A stretch of 54,575 nt of DNA from CAZPUI01 sp964415525 (GTDB lineage: Bacteria; Acidobacteriota; Holophagae; Holophagales; Holophagaceae), in NCBI GenBank assembly GCA_964415525.1, contig CAYQAS010000013.1:1-54575 (forward strand), given 5' to 3'. The position numbers and the translations under genes were made by a program. Under the pieces are notes generated by a model, which made no database searches, had not been told where the DNA came from, and saw only the letters and a list, made by a program, of their open reading frames with translations. This document shows positions 17,313-25,306 of this stretch, one piece after another. Each line of letters starts with the position of its first letter. Position 1 is the stretch's first letter.

Positions 17313-19322
17313 TCAGGGTTGGAGGCGCTCGGGTTCGCGGTTCAGCAGGGCAAGCAGGCACTGCACGAAGTCGGAGCCTGTAAACGGCTTCTCGAGGAAG
17401 GCCACGCGGCTGTGAGCGAACGCGATGGGATCAGCCTGCATCAGGGTGGAGCCGGTGCCTAGCAGGAGCATGGGTACGGGGGTGAGCCGCAGGTTGTTCA
17501 GGATGCGTCGGAAGCGCTCCAGCTTGGACGTCCGTTCCATGACGAGGAGGTCGGGCATGGGAAGGCGGCGGCTGGCTTCGAGCAGGGCCTGGAGATCCGG
17601 GAAGGTCTCCGGAATCGCCCCAGCCCGGCGAGCGATGGCGGCGAGGGAACCCAGGAGGAGCGGGTCCTGATCCAGGATCCACATCCTCAGCCCTTCGAGA
17701 GGTGCTTCAGGACCCGGTTCGGAGGCCTCCGCACCTGGGAGCCAGACTTGGGGCCAGACCTGTCCACGCTCGTCCCGATGCAGGTCCAGAATCCCGTGAC
17801 AGGCACGTACGCTCTGAAGGAGCCATCCGAGCCCCATGAGATCGGTGGGACGTTCCGTGAGGCGCCCCTCCAGGTCGATGGAAAGCAGGCCCCAAGGGCG
17901 CCCCCCGAGCTGCCTTCCCGTGGCCTGCAGCACCACAGTGCCCTGCTCCAGGCTCTGACGACCGTGGAGCACGAGGTGGGTCAGCACCCGGCGCAACAGT
18001 TCCGGCTCGGCGCGCAGGGACAGCGCCTCGGATCGGACGCCCATGCGGATGTCCCTCGGGAGCATCCGCCCTAGGCGGGGCACGGCTTCCGCGATGGTCT
18101 TGGGCAGCGCCGAGAGTCCGTGAGCGCCCACCGTGTCGGGGGCCAGGCGCTGGGCCGCCATCAGGATCCGTTCGGCGGCCTCGCGGACGCGCGGCAGTTG
18201 GGCCTCGGCCAGGATCTGTTCCGCGGCGGGCACGATGGTGCCGAGGGCATTGACTGCGACTCGGCGACCCGAATGGCCAACCTCGGGATCATCGAGGATC
18301 GCCCCGCCGGAGCCGTCTTCCCGCAGTGCCAGGGAACCGTGCGCGGGGGAGGCCACCCACACCAGGGCGAGGTTCCGGTCGAAGGCGGTGGCCTCCAGCT
18401 GCACGGAATCGAAGCTTCCGTCCTTGCGCACCAGAGCCGCCACGGTGTTGCCATGTCCCAGGCGCAGCAACTGCTCTTCAAGGTCCTTCCAGACCGCCAC
18501 ATCCCGACCCTGAAAAAAGGCCTGGAGGTCATAGCCGCGCAACTGGTGGCGCATGAGTCCCACGAGCCGTGCGAAAGCGGTGTTGCACTCCAGAAGCATG
18601 CCCCGGTGATTCACCAGCAGCACGGGCTGGTGCGTGTCCAGGCCCACGCCAAGGCCCGGAGCTTCGGGCGGCTGTTCCCGCTCGAGGGCTGAAAGGGCGA
18701 CCCGGAAGCCCTCGCCTCGGCCTTCGACCCAGATGCCATGAGCCCTCAGGTAGAGGAGTTGCTGGAGTGCCACCAGGCCCAGCAGCAGACCCGCAAAAAG
18801 GGCCGCAATCCAGGGAAGGGGGCTGACCTTCACCGGCAGCAGGTGGGTGATCAAGGTGCCGGCCATCATCGCGAGCCCGCCCACGAGGGGCATCCGCAGG
18901 TGCAGCGCCTTGCCGTGGGTGGCGCGGTAGCCGATGTCCGAAAGCAGCAGCCAGAGCGAGCCCATGATGAGAGCGGAACTCCAGAACACCCAAAGGGGCC
19001 GCATGGGGGCACCCAGTCGCAGCCCCAGGAGGAGGGCGAACGCGCTGGTGCCGCCCACCCCGAGGAGGAGGCGGCGCAGTCCCATCCGGCCTTCGCGATG
19101 GGCTTGGAGGAACACGGAAAATCCGAGAAGGGCTCCTCCCAACTCCGAGACGGGCACCGGCGTGCCCGTGGCCTGGGGCCACGGAACGGTGAAGAGGCCG
19201 AGGATGCCCCCCAGGAAGTAGCCGTAGCTGAGCCCGACTCGCCCCTGCGCCCGGTAGACCAGGAACCCGATCCATGGGGGAAGGGGCAGCAGCAGGGCGA
19301 GGAGGAGGTCGGAGGTCTGCAT
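17313..19322 (-). CDS. Membrane PAS protein resembling a hybrid kinase but lacking catalytic residues
   Basis: 669 residues. About seven to eight hydrophobic helices occupy residues 1-210, followed by a PAS-like domain (about 225-330, LLVNHRGMLLECNTAF), a helical region where a kinase H-box would be, a HATPase-like region (about 420-540) and a receiver-like C-terminus (about 555-660). No phospho-acceptor His, no DxGxG and no GLGL box can be seen. In the receiver the Asp site reads LLVMERTSK (Glu for Asp), while the Lys in FLEKPF remains. It is probably a pseudo-kinase with a sensory or scaffold role. The start overlaps the pdxA stop by 1 nt (TGATG) and the stop is 3 nt before the GlmU gene, so it is expressed with both. 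Confidence 0.75.
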   Translation of the reverse strand: MQTSDLLLALLLPLPPWIGFLVYRAQGRVGLSYGYFLGGILGLFTVPWPQATGTPVPVSELGGALLGFSVFLQAHREGRMGLRRLLLGVGGTSAFALLLGLRLGAPMRPLWVFWSSALIMGSLWLLLSDIGYRATHGKALHLRMPLVGGLAMMAGTLITHLLPVKVSPLPWIAALFAGLLLGLVALQQLLYLRAHGIWVEGRGEGFRVALSALEREQPPEAPGLGVGLDTHQPVLLVNHRGMLLECNTAFARLVGLMRHQLRGYDLQAFFQGRDVAVWKDLEEQLLRLGHGNTVAALVRKDGSFDSVQLEATAFDRNLALVWVASPAHGSLALREDGSGGAILDDPEVGHSGRRVAVNALGTIVPAAEQILAEAQLPRVREAAERILMAAQRLAPDTVGAHGLSALPKTIAEAVPRLGRMLPRDIRMGVRSEALSLRAEPELLRRVLTHLVLHGRQSLEQGTVVLQATGRQLGGRPWGLLSIDLEGRLTERPTDLMGLGWLLQSVRACHGILDLHRDERGQVWPQVWLPGAEASEPGPEAPLEGLRMWILDQDPLLLGSLAAIARRAGAIPETFPDLQALLEASRRLPMPDLLVMERTSKLERFRRILNNLRLTPVPMLLLGTGSTLMQADPIAFAHSRVAFLEKPFTGSDFVQCLLALLNREPERLQP

Positions 19323-20635
19323 CAGACCCGGGAGCGGGGGGAGCCCACTTCGGCGCTCCAGTGCTGGTGTTTGGCCCGGCCTGCGAGCCGCACCGCCAGG
19401 GCCGAGGCTTCAAGGAAATTGGTGGGGTCCGCGGCCCATCGCCCTGCCAGATCGAAGGCGGTTCCATGATCGGGAGAGGTGCGGATGAAGGGCAAGCCCA
19501 GGGTGACGTTCACGGCGCGAGCGGGTTCCAGGACCTTGATCGGGATCAGGCCCTGGTCGTGGTGAAGGGCCACCACGAGGTCGAATTCACCTCGGCAGGC
19601 GCGAAGGAATACGGTGTCCGCCGGAAGCGGCCCAAAGAATCGTGGGCAGGGGCGAAGCGGAGTCTCGGATTCGGGCACCCGACGCCCAGGGGTGAGGACT
19701 TCGATATCACGGGCTCCGGCCATGAGGGCCATGGTGGGGCGGCTGGTGGGATAGATGGACCAGCCTTCGGGCAGGGGGCCGGGATCGAAGGGGCTGGCGA
19801 TGTGGGCGTAGGGACCGCTTCCGCCCGGTTCGGAGAAGTTCATGAAGTGGGCTTCAGCTTGGACCACCGCCTCTTCGAGGATGCTTTCTTCGTCGCCGAA
19901 GGCGCCGGCTTCTCCCGCGTGGGGATTCAGGGCGCAGAGGGCCACGCGGACGTCGGAGCGCCCCGTGAGCTGCATGAAGCGGTCTGCGGCGAAGGAGAGG
20001 GTTTCCGCCACACTTTCCGCAGAGAGCTCTTCCAGCACCGAACGCAGGCTCTGATGCACCGTGTGGAGCACGACGCTGAGGCTTGGGCTGATGAAGGCCA
20101 TTCGGGTCAGCGGGGCCCCGGACAATTGCTGGAGGAATTCCGTATGTCCGGGAATGAGCAGACCGGCTTTGTGAACGGCGGATTTGGACAGGGGCAGGGT
20201 GACCAGGGCGTCTGCCGCCCCATCCATCACCATCTGCGCTCCGAGACGCACAGCCTCAATGGCGCAGTGGCCAGAGGTGGCGCTGCCCTGACCCAGCATC
20301 AGCTGGCTCGCCGTGACCTCTGGCGTGGGGTCGAGCCAGGTGGCATATCCCGACAAGCTGGATGCCGAGGGTGCCCAACTGCTCGCTAGGGATGTCCAGA
20401 ACCCGTGGGTCGTGTGCGATGTGGATTCCGGCATCACGGCTTCGGGCTCTCCCCAGCGCCAGGTGGCCTTGGGATCTCCGGCCATGCCGGTCGCCAGCAG
20501 ATCCATGCCGGCCTTGGCGCCCACCACCGTGACATCCGCCCAGCGCTGGATGGCAGGAAGGGACTGGGCCAGCAGTTCTGGTCCAATGCCGCAGGGATCG
20601 CCCAGCGTGATGAGAAGGTGCGCGCGACGGGTCAT
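19322..20635 (-). CDS. pdxA: 4-hydroxythreonine-4-phosphate dehydrogenase, extended form
   Basis: NAD-dependent step of pyridoxal phosphate synthesis. The start MTRRAHLLITLGDPCGIGPE at ATG 20635 aligns with the family N-terminus; an earlier in-frame start would put 15 unrelated residues ahead. Metal-site motifs are PGHTEF, the His in LHTVHQSL and HHDQG (usually YHDQG). LNPHAGEAG and GLPFIRTSPDHGT are also family signatures. The 437 residues compare with about 330 for E. coli PdxA. The main excess is an insert of roughly 70 residues between the NPHAGE segment and PADTVF. The gene follows hfq by 29 nt and is coupled to the pseudo-kinase gene. Confidence 0.92.
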   Translation of the reverse strand: MTRRAHLLITLGDPCGIGPELLAQSLPAIQRWADVTVVGAKAGMDLLATGMAGDPKATWRWGEPEAVMPESTSHTTHGFWTSLASSWAPSASSLSGYATWLDPTPEVTASQLMLGQGSATSGHCAIEAVRLGAQMVMDGAADALVTLPLSKSAVHKAGLLIPGHTEFLQQLSGAPLTRMAFISPSLSVVLHTVHQSLRSVLEELSAESVAETLSFAADRFMQLTGRSDVRVALCALNPHAGEAGAFGDEESILEEAVVQAEAHFMNFSEPGGSGPYAHIASPFDPGPLPEGWSIYPTSRPTMALMAGARDIEVLTPGRRVPESETPLRPCPRFFGPLPADTVFLRACRGEFDLVVALHHDQGLIPIKVLEPARAVNVTLGLPFIRTSPDHGTAFDLAGRWAADPTNFLEASALAVRLAGRAKHQHWSAEVGSPRSRV

Positions 20636-20664
20636 GCCGTGAGTGTACCGCTTCTCCCTGTGAC

Positions 20665-21138
20665 TCAGGCGGACAGGCACATGTCCACTTCGGCCGGTGC
20701 CTCCTCGTTCCTGGCGGTGCGGCCGCGGCGGCCCTGCTCTTCTTCGTCCTGTTTGTAGATGTATTTGATGTTGTGCTTGGGGACGAGGAGGTTGGGTTCC
20801 TTCACCCTATTGATCTTGAGGCAGTGCTTGTCATACCACTCGATGACCCCACGCAGCTTCTCACCGTCCTGCAGGACGATGACCATGGGTGTCTTGGTCT
20901 GCATCTGTTTCAAATAGTAGAAACTCTCGGCGTTTGTCTGCTCGGGCGGGGCGATCTTGCGGCGGGGGCTGCTGGTGCCCTGGGGGGCGCTGGCCGCATT
21001 GGGATTGCCGCCCCCGCTGAGATCCACCTGGGGGGGGGGAGTGGGGGGGACATCCAGGGAGGTGGCCTGGTGGCCGGAGCTCTTGCCGGCCTTCTCCTTG
21101 ATTTCAGTCAGGTTGGGACGGATGAGTTTGCGGTTCAT
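20665..21138 (-). CDS. hfq: Hfq-like RNA chaperone with long N-terminal extension
   Basis: Sm-fold RNA chaperone that would form a hexameric ring and promote pairing of small RNAs with mRNAs. The Sm core spans about residues 68-130: ESFYYLKQMQTKTPMVIVL, DGEKLRGVIEWYDKHCLKI and the Sm2-like VPKHNIKYIYK. About 65 residues precede it, rich in Pro, Gly, Ser and Lys and probably disordered; E. coli Hfq has only a few residues there. An acidic and basic tail of about 27 residues follows. The start ATG 21138 has AGGA at a good distance. It lies between a sensor kinase gene (88 nt upstream) and pdxA (29 nt downstream). Confidence 0.88.
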   Translation of the reverse strand: MNRKLIRPNLTEIKEKAGKSSGHQATSLDVPPTPPPQVDLSGGGNPNAASAPQGTSSPRRKIAPPEQTNAESFYYLKQMQTKTPMVIVLQDGEKLRGVIEWYDKHCLKINRVKEPNLLVPKHNIKYIYKQDEEEQGRRGRTARNEEAPAEVDMCLSA

Positions 21139-21226
21139 GGCCGATCCTGGTGGGGTGAGACCACGCGAGGTCCAGGGGTTAGGGGCGTCGGAAGCTATGG
21201 AAATGTGACACTTTCCAGGGGTTCGA

Positions 21227-22900
21227 TCAAGGGATCTGGGGATCAGGCGCCGAACGTACGGGCAGGGTGAGGTGAATTCGCGTTCCCGCGCCAGGGGAAC
21301 TTTCGACATCGATCTCCCAGCCCATCTGTTCCACAAACCGGTAGACCAGGGCCATTCCGAGGCCTGTTCCCTCGGGAAAGGCGCTCGTGAAGGGCAGAAA
21401 GAGGTTCTGGAGCGTCTCGGGGGCCATGCCGCACCCATTGTCGGTGAGCGTGACGACCAGATTCCGTTCCCCCTCTGGCCGAAAGGTGAGGTGCAGATGG
21501 GGATTCGCGGTGGAGGCCACTGCCTTCCTTGCATTGCTGAGCAGATTCGTGAACACCTGATGGACGTGCAAAGGATCGCCTTCGACCCAGAGGGGAGGCG
21601 GAGGTTCGTGCTGGAGATGCAGCGCGCCGCATCGCGGATCTGTCTCCCAGCTCGCCATGACCTCATCCAGGACGGAGGGGAACCAGAGGGCCTGTGGCGT
21701 GGTCACACGCGGCTTTGCGAATTCCAGGAAGTCCGAAACGATGGCGGAAACACGGTCCGATTCCCGCTGAAGGATCGTCAGGGCGCGGTCGAGGAGGACG
21801 GGATTCGGCTCGTCCCGGCGCAGGAGCTGCACGCATCCCAGGATGGATGCCATGGGATTACGGAGTTCGTGGGCCAGGGAGGCCGACATCTCGCCGATAG
21901 TTGCCATGCGCTCCGCGAGTCGAGTCCGTTCCTCGAGGGTCTTCAGCTCCGTCAGATCCTGGAAGAGCACCAGGAAGCCTTGCTGTTCGCCGTCGGTGTC
22001 GCGAATGGGGGCGATGTTTCCGCCGACGATCCTGGGGTGACCATCCGGCGTCAGGAAGGTGCGCTCGAACCGGTGTTCACGTCCAGCGCGGACCGCTGTC
22101 GGCATGTCAGCCAGATCAAGTTCGGACACTCGGTCGCCCGGGTGAAGGGTCCGGCGTAGGATCTGCGTCGCAGCCGGGTTCGCGCTGGTGATATACCCCT
22201 CCTGATCCACCGTGATGAGGCCGCTGAACAGGCTCTCGAAGACTCGGCCGTACATGGCGGAGATTCGGTCCACCACGGCCTCCGTGCGCTGGAGGCTGCT
22301 GCGCAGGGTCTCCAGATGCTTGCGGATGACCACCACCACGAGGGCTGCGGCGAAGATTTGGATGGAGGCGAAGCCGATCAGATAGGCCCAATCAGCGCCA
22401 TCCAAACCCGATTTGGGTAAGGAGTGCCCAAAGGCTGGTAGGAGCCCCAGGACGAAGGCACCCAGCGTGCACAGGTGGACCGTTGCACACAACAGCGCGA
22501 CACCCACGATGCCCGGGATGGACAGATAAAAGGCGCTGGCGAGGACCGGAAAGATGTAGATGGTGGCGAAACGTTCTTGCTCAGTCCCCTGGAAGGCGAC
22601 CAGGAGGGCGACCAGCAGGATGTCCATCACCAGGTTGGCGTGAACCCAGGGCCGGGTCGGGGTCGCGAAGAGATCTCCCTTCTGCTTCAGGTTCCTTCCG
22701 GCCTCCAGTAGGCCTTCCGTAAACAACAATCCAAGGAGTCCCAGATAGAGCGTTTCGCCAGGCAGGTGCCGCGTCGGATCCTGGGAGATCGCCAAGTGGA
22801 TGACCGCCAGCCCGAAGGACATGGCCACCCTGAAGGCCAAAGGCAGGAATGGAGCTCCTGCGGTGGTGAACACCGAATAGGCATTTGGCATGGAACGCAT
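21227..22900 (-). CDS. PilS/NtrB-like membrane sensor histidine kinase
   Basis: About 557 residues from ATG 22900 (MRSMPNAYSV), or 554 from ATG 22891. Translation cannot begin at the furthest upstream in-frame ATG (23041), because that lies inside the tRNA-Gly gene. Six hydrophobic helices fill the first 200 residues. A PAS domain follows (VFESLFSGLITVDQEGYIT), then an intact H-box (MSASLAHELRNPMASI) and HATPase motifs (NLLSNARKAV, DNGCGMA, GTGLGMALV). The architecture matches PilS and FlrB/NtrB-type kinases that signal to sigma-54 activators, but no response regulator is adjacent. The next gene on the strand is hfq. Confidence 0.9.
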   Translation of the reverse strand: MRSMPNAYSVFTTAGAPFLPLAFRVAMSFGLAVIHLAISQDPTRHLPGETLYLGLLGLLFTEGLLEAGRNLKQKGDLFATPTRPWVHANLVMDILLVALLVAFQGTEQERFATIYIFPVLASAFYLSIPGIVGVALLCATVHLCTLGAFVLGLLPAFGHSLPKSGLDGADWAYLIGFASIQIFAAALVVVVIRKHLETLRSSLQRTEAVVDRISAMYGRVFESLFSGLITVDQEGYITSANPAATQILRRTLHPGDRVSELDLADMPTAVRAGREHRFERTFLTPDGHPRIVGGNIAPIRDTDGEQQGFLVLFQDLTELKTLEERTRLAERMATIGEMSASLAHELRNPMASILGCVQLLRRDEPNPVLLDRALTILQRESDRVSAIVSDFLEFAKPRVTTPQALWFPSVLDEVMASWETDPRCGALHLQHEPPPPLWVEGDPLHVHQVFTNLLSNARKAVASTANPHLHLTFRPEGERNLVVTLTDNGCGMAPETLQNLFLPFTSAFPEGTGLGMALVYRFVEQMGWEIDVESSPGAGTRIHLTLPVRSAPDPQIP

Positions 22901-22939
22901 GGCCCCAGCATGCCACGGAGCATTCCCGAGAATTCGGCG

Positions 22940-22967
22940 TTGACATTCCTTTTGGGCGTGATAACCT
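22940..22967 (+). promoter_or_regulatory. Putative tRNA-Gly promoter
   Basis: A perfect -35 hexamer TTGACA at 22940-22945 is followed after 16 nt by TAACCT at 22962-22967, placing a transcription start about 10 nt before the tRNA. The tRNA-Cys gene has a similar TAACCT at 23143-23148, with a weaker TGGGCA 17 nt upstream. The -10 assignments are tentative. Confidence 0.45.
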
Positions 22968-22984
22968 AATATCTGCCACACGTT

Positions 22985-23059
<75 letters not shown>

Positions 23060-23061
23060 AT

Positions 23062-23086
23062 CGCCCCGGGTTACCGGGGCGTTTTT
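23062..23086 (+). terminator. Intrinsic terminator of tRNA-Gly
   Basis: Perfect 8-bp stem CGCCCCGG/CCGGGGCG with a 4-nt loop, followed by five Ts. It begins 3 nt after the tRNA CCA. Confidence 0.92.
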
Positions 23087-23157
23087 GTGTCCGGAACCCA
23101 CGCTACGCGTGATTCCCCCTGGGCAAACACCGGCTTCCGGTGTAACCTGACTAACCC

Positions 23158-23232
23158 GGCGCCGTAGCCAAGTGGTAAGGCCGTGGACTGCAAATCCACT
23201 ATTCATCGGTTCGATTCCGATCGGCGCCTCCA
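23158..23232 (+). tRNA. tRNA-Cys (GCA)
   Basis: The acceptor stem GGCGCCG pairs with CGGCGCC, followed by T and an encoded CCA. The anticodon stem GTGGA/TCCAC encloses loop CTGCAAA, with anticodon GCA. The T arm contains GTTCGATTC. It lies 98 nt after tRNA-Gly, beyond that gene's terminator, so it is probably transcribed separately. Confidence 0.97.
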
Positions 23233-23236
23233 AGAC

Positions 23237-23264
23237 AAGCCCCGTCCCTGTTGGACGGGGCTTC
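23237..23264 (+). terminator. Intrinsic terminator of tRNA-Cys
   Basis: An 11-bp stem AAGCCCCGTCC/GGACGGGGCTT with a 5-nt loop starts 5 nt after the tRNA. The tail is T-rich (CTGCTCTTT) rather than a pure T run. Confidence 0.85.
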
Positions 23265-23599
23265 TGCTCTTTCAGGCATCATGAATTTCGGACCTGCCAA
23301 CATTTCCTGTTCTGGTAACCAGGGGGCAGCATCTGCCTGAAACTTGGCCTGGGCGGTAGGGCATCGCTCCGCCTCGACCAGGGGAGGGGTACCCTCCAGC
23401 AGGATGGAAATCCCACGCCGAGTTGGAAGCGCGTTACGGGCGCATCGACCATTCGGAGACTGAGGGGCCGAAGACATGCGGACTGTCCTTGGTCAATCCG
23501 CTGCCTTGAGGGTGCTCAGTCGGATGGCCATGAAGGCCGGTATCCTTCGTTCTTCAGTCTGGCAATATCGCTGCCGCTTGATGCGAATTCAGAAGTTTG
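23265..23599. other. Non-coding stretch after the tRNA genes
   Basis: 335 bases with no gene seen. The only sizeable open frame, on the minus strand, runs through the tRNA-Cys gene and has no recognisable domain. No repeat or structured RNA was recognised. Confidence 0.6.
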
Positions 23600-24010
23600 A
23601 TGCATGAGATGACGATGAGTTCGGCACTCACCAGCCGACCGATGCTCATGCCTGAATCCTCTGTTCCCGAACCTGTGCATGTCGATTGTGAGCGCTATGC
23701 CTCGATCATGGCGCTCTTCGAGGATCTCCCGGGCGGAGGGCAGGCCTGCATTCTTTCGCCCTACAAGGGCATGCTGGACCTTCAGGTGCCTCGCCTCGAA
23801 GCGGCCGTGGGCAGTGGGGATTCCGACCTGCTGCAGGAATCGGCGCACTCCGTGAAGGGAGGGAGTCGAGATCTTGGGTTCGTGCGGATTGCCGATTTGG
23901 CGGAATTGTTGGAGTGGTCTGGGCGTGAACGTCAGTGCCCCGCACCTGAAATCTGGCGCGCATTCCTTAACGAACAAATCTGGATACGCAACTTTCTGGA
24001 TCGTGCCTGA
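23600..24010 (+). CDS. HPt phosphotransfer domain protein
   Basis: About 136 residues with a single HPt four-helix domain at about 45-130. The phosphorylatable His lies in ESAHSVKGGSRDLG, matching the family pattern HxLKGSxxxLG. No kinase or receiver domain is fused to it, so it should shuttle phosphate between separate proteins. It stands convergent to cheY with only 42 nt between the genes, at the 3' end of the chemosensory operon. By analogy with Pseudomonas HptB it may serve the receivers of the partner-switch protein at 39932-42736; this is inference. The start is unsure: ATG at 23600, 23609 or 23615. Confidence 0.85.
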   Translation: MHEMTMSSALTSRPMLMPESSVPEPVHVDCERYASIMALFEDLPGGGQACILSPYKGMLDLQVPRLEAAVGSGDSDLLQESAHSVKGGSRDLGFVRIADLAELLEWSGRERQCPAPEIWRAFLNEQIWIRNFLDRA

Positions 24011-24052
24011 GGCCGACCTTCCGCCGCGTGCTGGATTGTCAGGAGCTACGGG

Positions 24053-24433
24053 CTACTCGAAGGTCTGCCCTAGACTGCTGGCGATCTTGGACATCAGATC
24101 CTCCTGCCGAAAGGGTTTACACACGTAGTTCACGGCTCCGGCCTGGATGGCCTGGACGATGCGAGTACGGTCAGATTCCGTCGTCACCATCATCACAGGC
24201 AGGTGACGCAGCTGTTCCTCACCCTTGATTCGCTCCAGCAGGGTGAATCCGTCCATCTCGGGCATGTTGACATCCAGGATCACGAGTTCCACGTCCTGGT
24301 GATGTCTGGTCAAGTAGTCCAGAGCCTCCACCCCATTGCAGGCCTCGGCCAGCTGGAAGCCCAGTACTTCCACGCTGCGTCCGATGATCTTTCGCATCAC
24401 GCTCGAATCGTCAACAGAGAGAATCTGGCGCAT
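24053..24433 (-). CDS. cheY: CheY-like single-domain response regulator
   Basis: 126 residues, one receiver domain and no output domain. Acidic pocket SVDDSS, phosphorylatable Asp in VILDVNMPEMDG, Thr in MVTTES and Lys in CKPFRQ are all present. As the last gene of the chemosensory operon, 8 nt after cheR, it is the expected phosphate acceptor from CheA and would bind a flagellar switch or another effector. No flagellar or pilus gene lies in the window, so the output is open. Confidence 0.93.
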   Translation of the reverse strand: MRQILSVDDSSVMRKIIGRSVEVLGFQLAEACNGVEALDYLTRHHQDVELVILDVNMPEMDGFTLLERIKGEEQLRHLPVMMVTTESDRTRIVQAIQAGAVNYVCKPFRQEDLMSKIASSLGQTFE

Positions 24434-24441
24434 GGAGAGCC

Positions 24442-25287
24442 TCAGTTCAGCTTGCAGCGATGGTAGGTGCCGTTGAAATGTTGGAGGGCTTCGAAGTCAT
24501 CGCAGATGCCCATCAGGGTTTCCACCGCACTGATGATCAGGTGGCCATTTGGGGCCAGGAGCCGAGCGACGTTTCCAAAGAGGCGGCGCTTGAAGTCCTC
24601 AGCGAAATAGATGGCGACGTAGCGCATGAAGACGACGTCGAATTTTCCGAGAGGATCCAAAGCATCCTGCAGGTTGAACTTCCGGAAAGTCACGAGCTTC
24701 TTGACCGCCTCGTCCACCACCCACACGTTACCTTCCTTGCGGAAGTAGCGGTCCCGGATGTCCTCTGCCAAGCCACGGGCGATGGCTGCCACGTCGTAGC
24801 GACCGGAATTGGCGACGAAGAGGGCCGATGGCGAAATGTCAGTGGCGAGGATCTCGAACATGTCGGGCCGAAGGCGCGGGTTCGCGCGGCAGGCCTCCAG
24901 AATGGTGATGGCGATGGAGTAAGGCTCCTGGCCAGTTGAACTCGCTGCAGACCAGATGCGCACGCGGAAGCGTGCTCCCGCGAGGAGGCTTTCAATCAGG
25001 GGTGGCAAGAGCTTGTCCCGCAGGATCAGGAACGGATGCCCATCCCGGAACCAGAGGGTCTCATTCGTGGTCATGGCATCCACGATCTTGTCCCGGAGCT
25101 TGTGGTCGAGACCGCTGGAAGCCAGGCGATAAAAGGAGCCGTAATCGGGAGATCCTGTTTCCGCCAAGAGCCCAGCCAGTCGTGTCTCGATGAGATAGGC
25201 CTTCTCGTCCCCCAGGGAGATGCCGCAGGACTTCTCAATGAAGTCGCGTAGAAGTTTGAACTCGGAAGTGCTGATTGCTTCTGGCAT
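24442..25287 (-). CDS. cheR: CheR chemoreceptor glutamate methyltransferase
   Basis: SAM-dependent enzyme that methylates Glu side chains of the receptor coiled coils for adaptation. 281 residues: a CheR N-terminal helical domain (about 1-75, FIEKSCGISLGDEKAYLIE), then the methyltransferase fold with IWSAASSTGQEPYSIAI (SAM site), EILATDIS and the FDVVFMRYVAIYF segment (FCRNVxIYF in other CheR proteins). It follows cheB by 19 nt. Confidence 0.95.
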   Translation of the reverse strand: MPEAISTSEFKLLRDFIEKSCGISLGDEKAYLIETRLAGLLAETGSPDYGSFYRLASSGLDHKLRDKIVDAMTTNETLWFRDGHPFLILRDKLLPPLIESLLAGARFRVRIWSAASSTGQEPYSIAITILEACRANPRLRPDMFEILATDISPSALFVANSGRYDVAAIARGLAEDIRDRYFRKEGNVWVVDEAVKKLVTFRKFNLQDALDPLGKFDVVFMRYVAIYFAEDFKRRLFGNVARLLAPNGHLIISAVETLMGICDDFEALQHFNGTYHRCKLN

Positions 25288-25306
25288 TGGTGGCAGCTAT
25301 TCCGGG

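Noticed and set aside
23199..23477. Minus-strand 92-codon open frame
   Set aside because: Runs into the tRNA-Cys gene and its terminator and encodes no recognisable domain.
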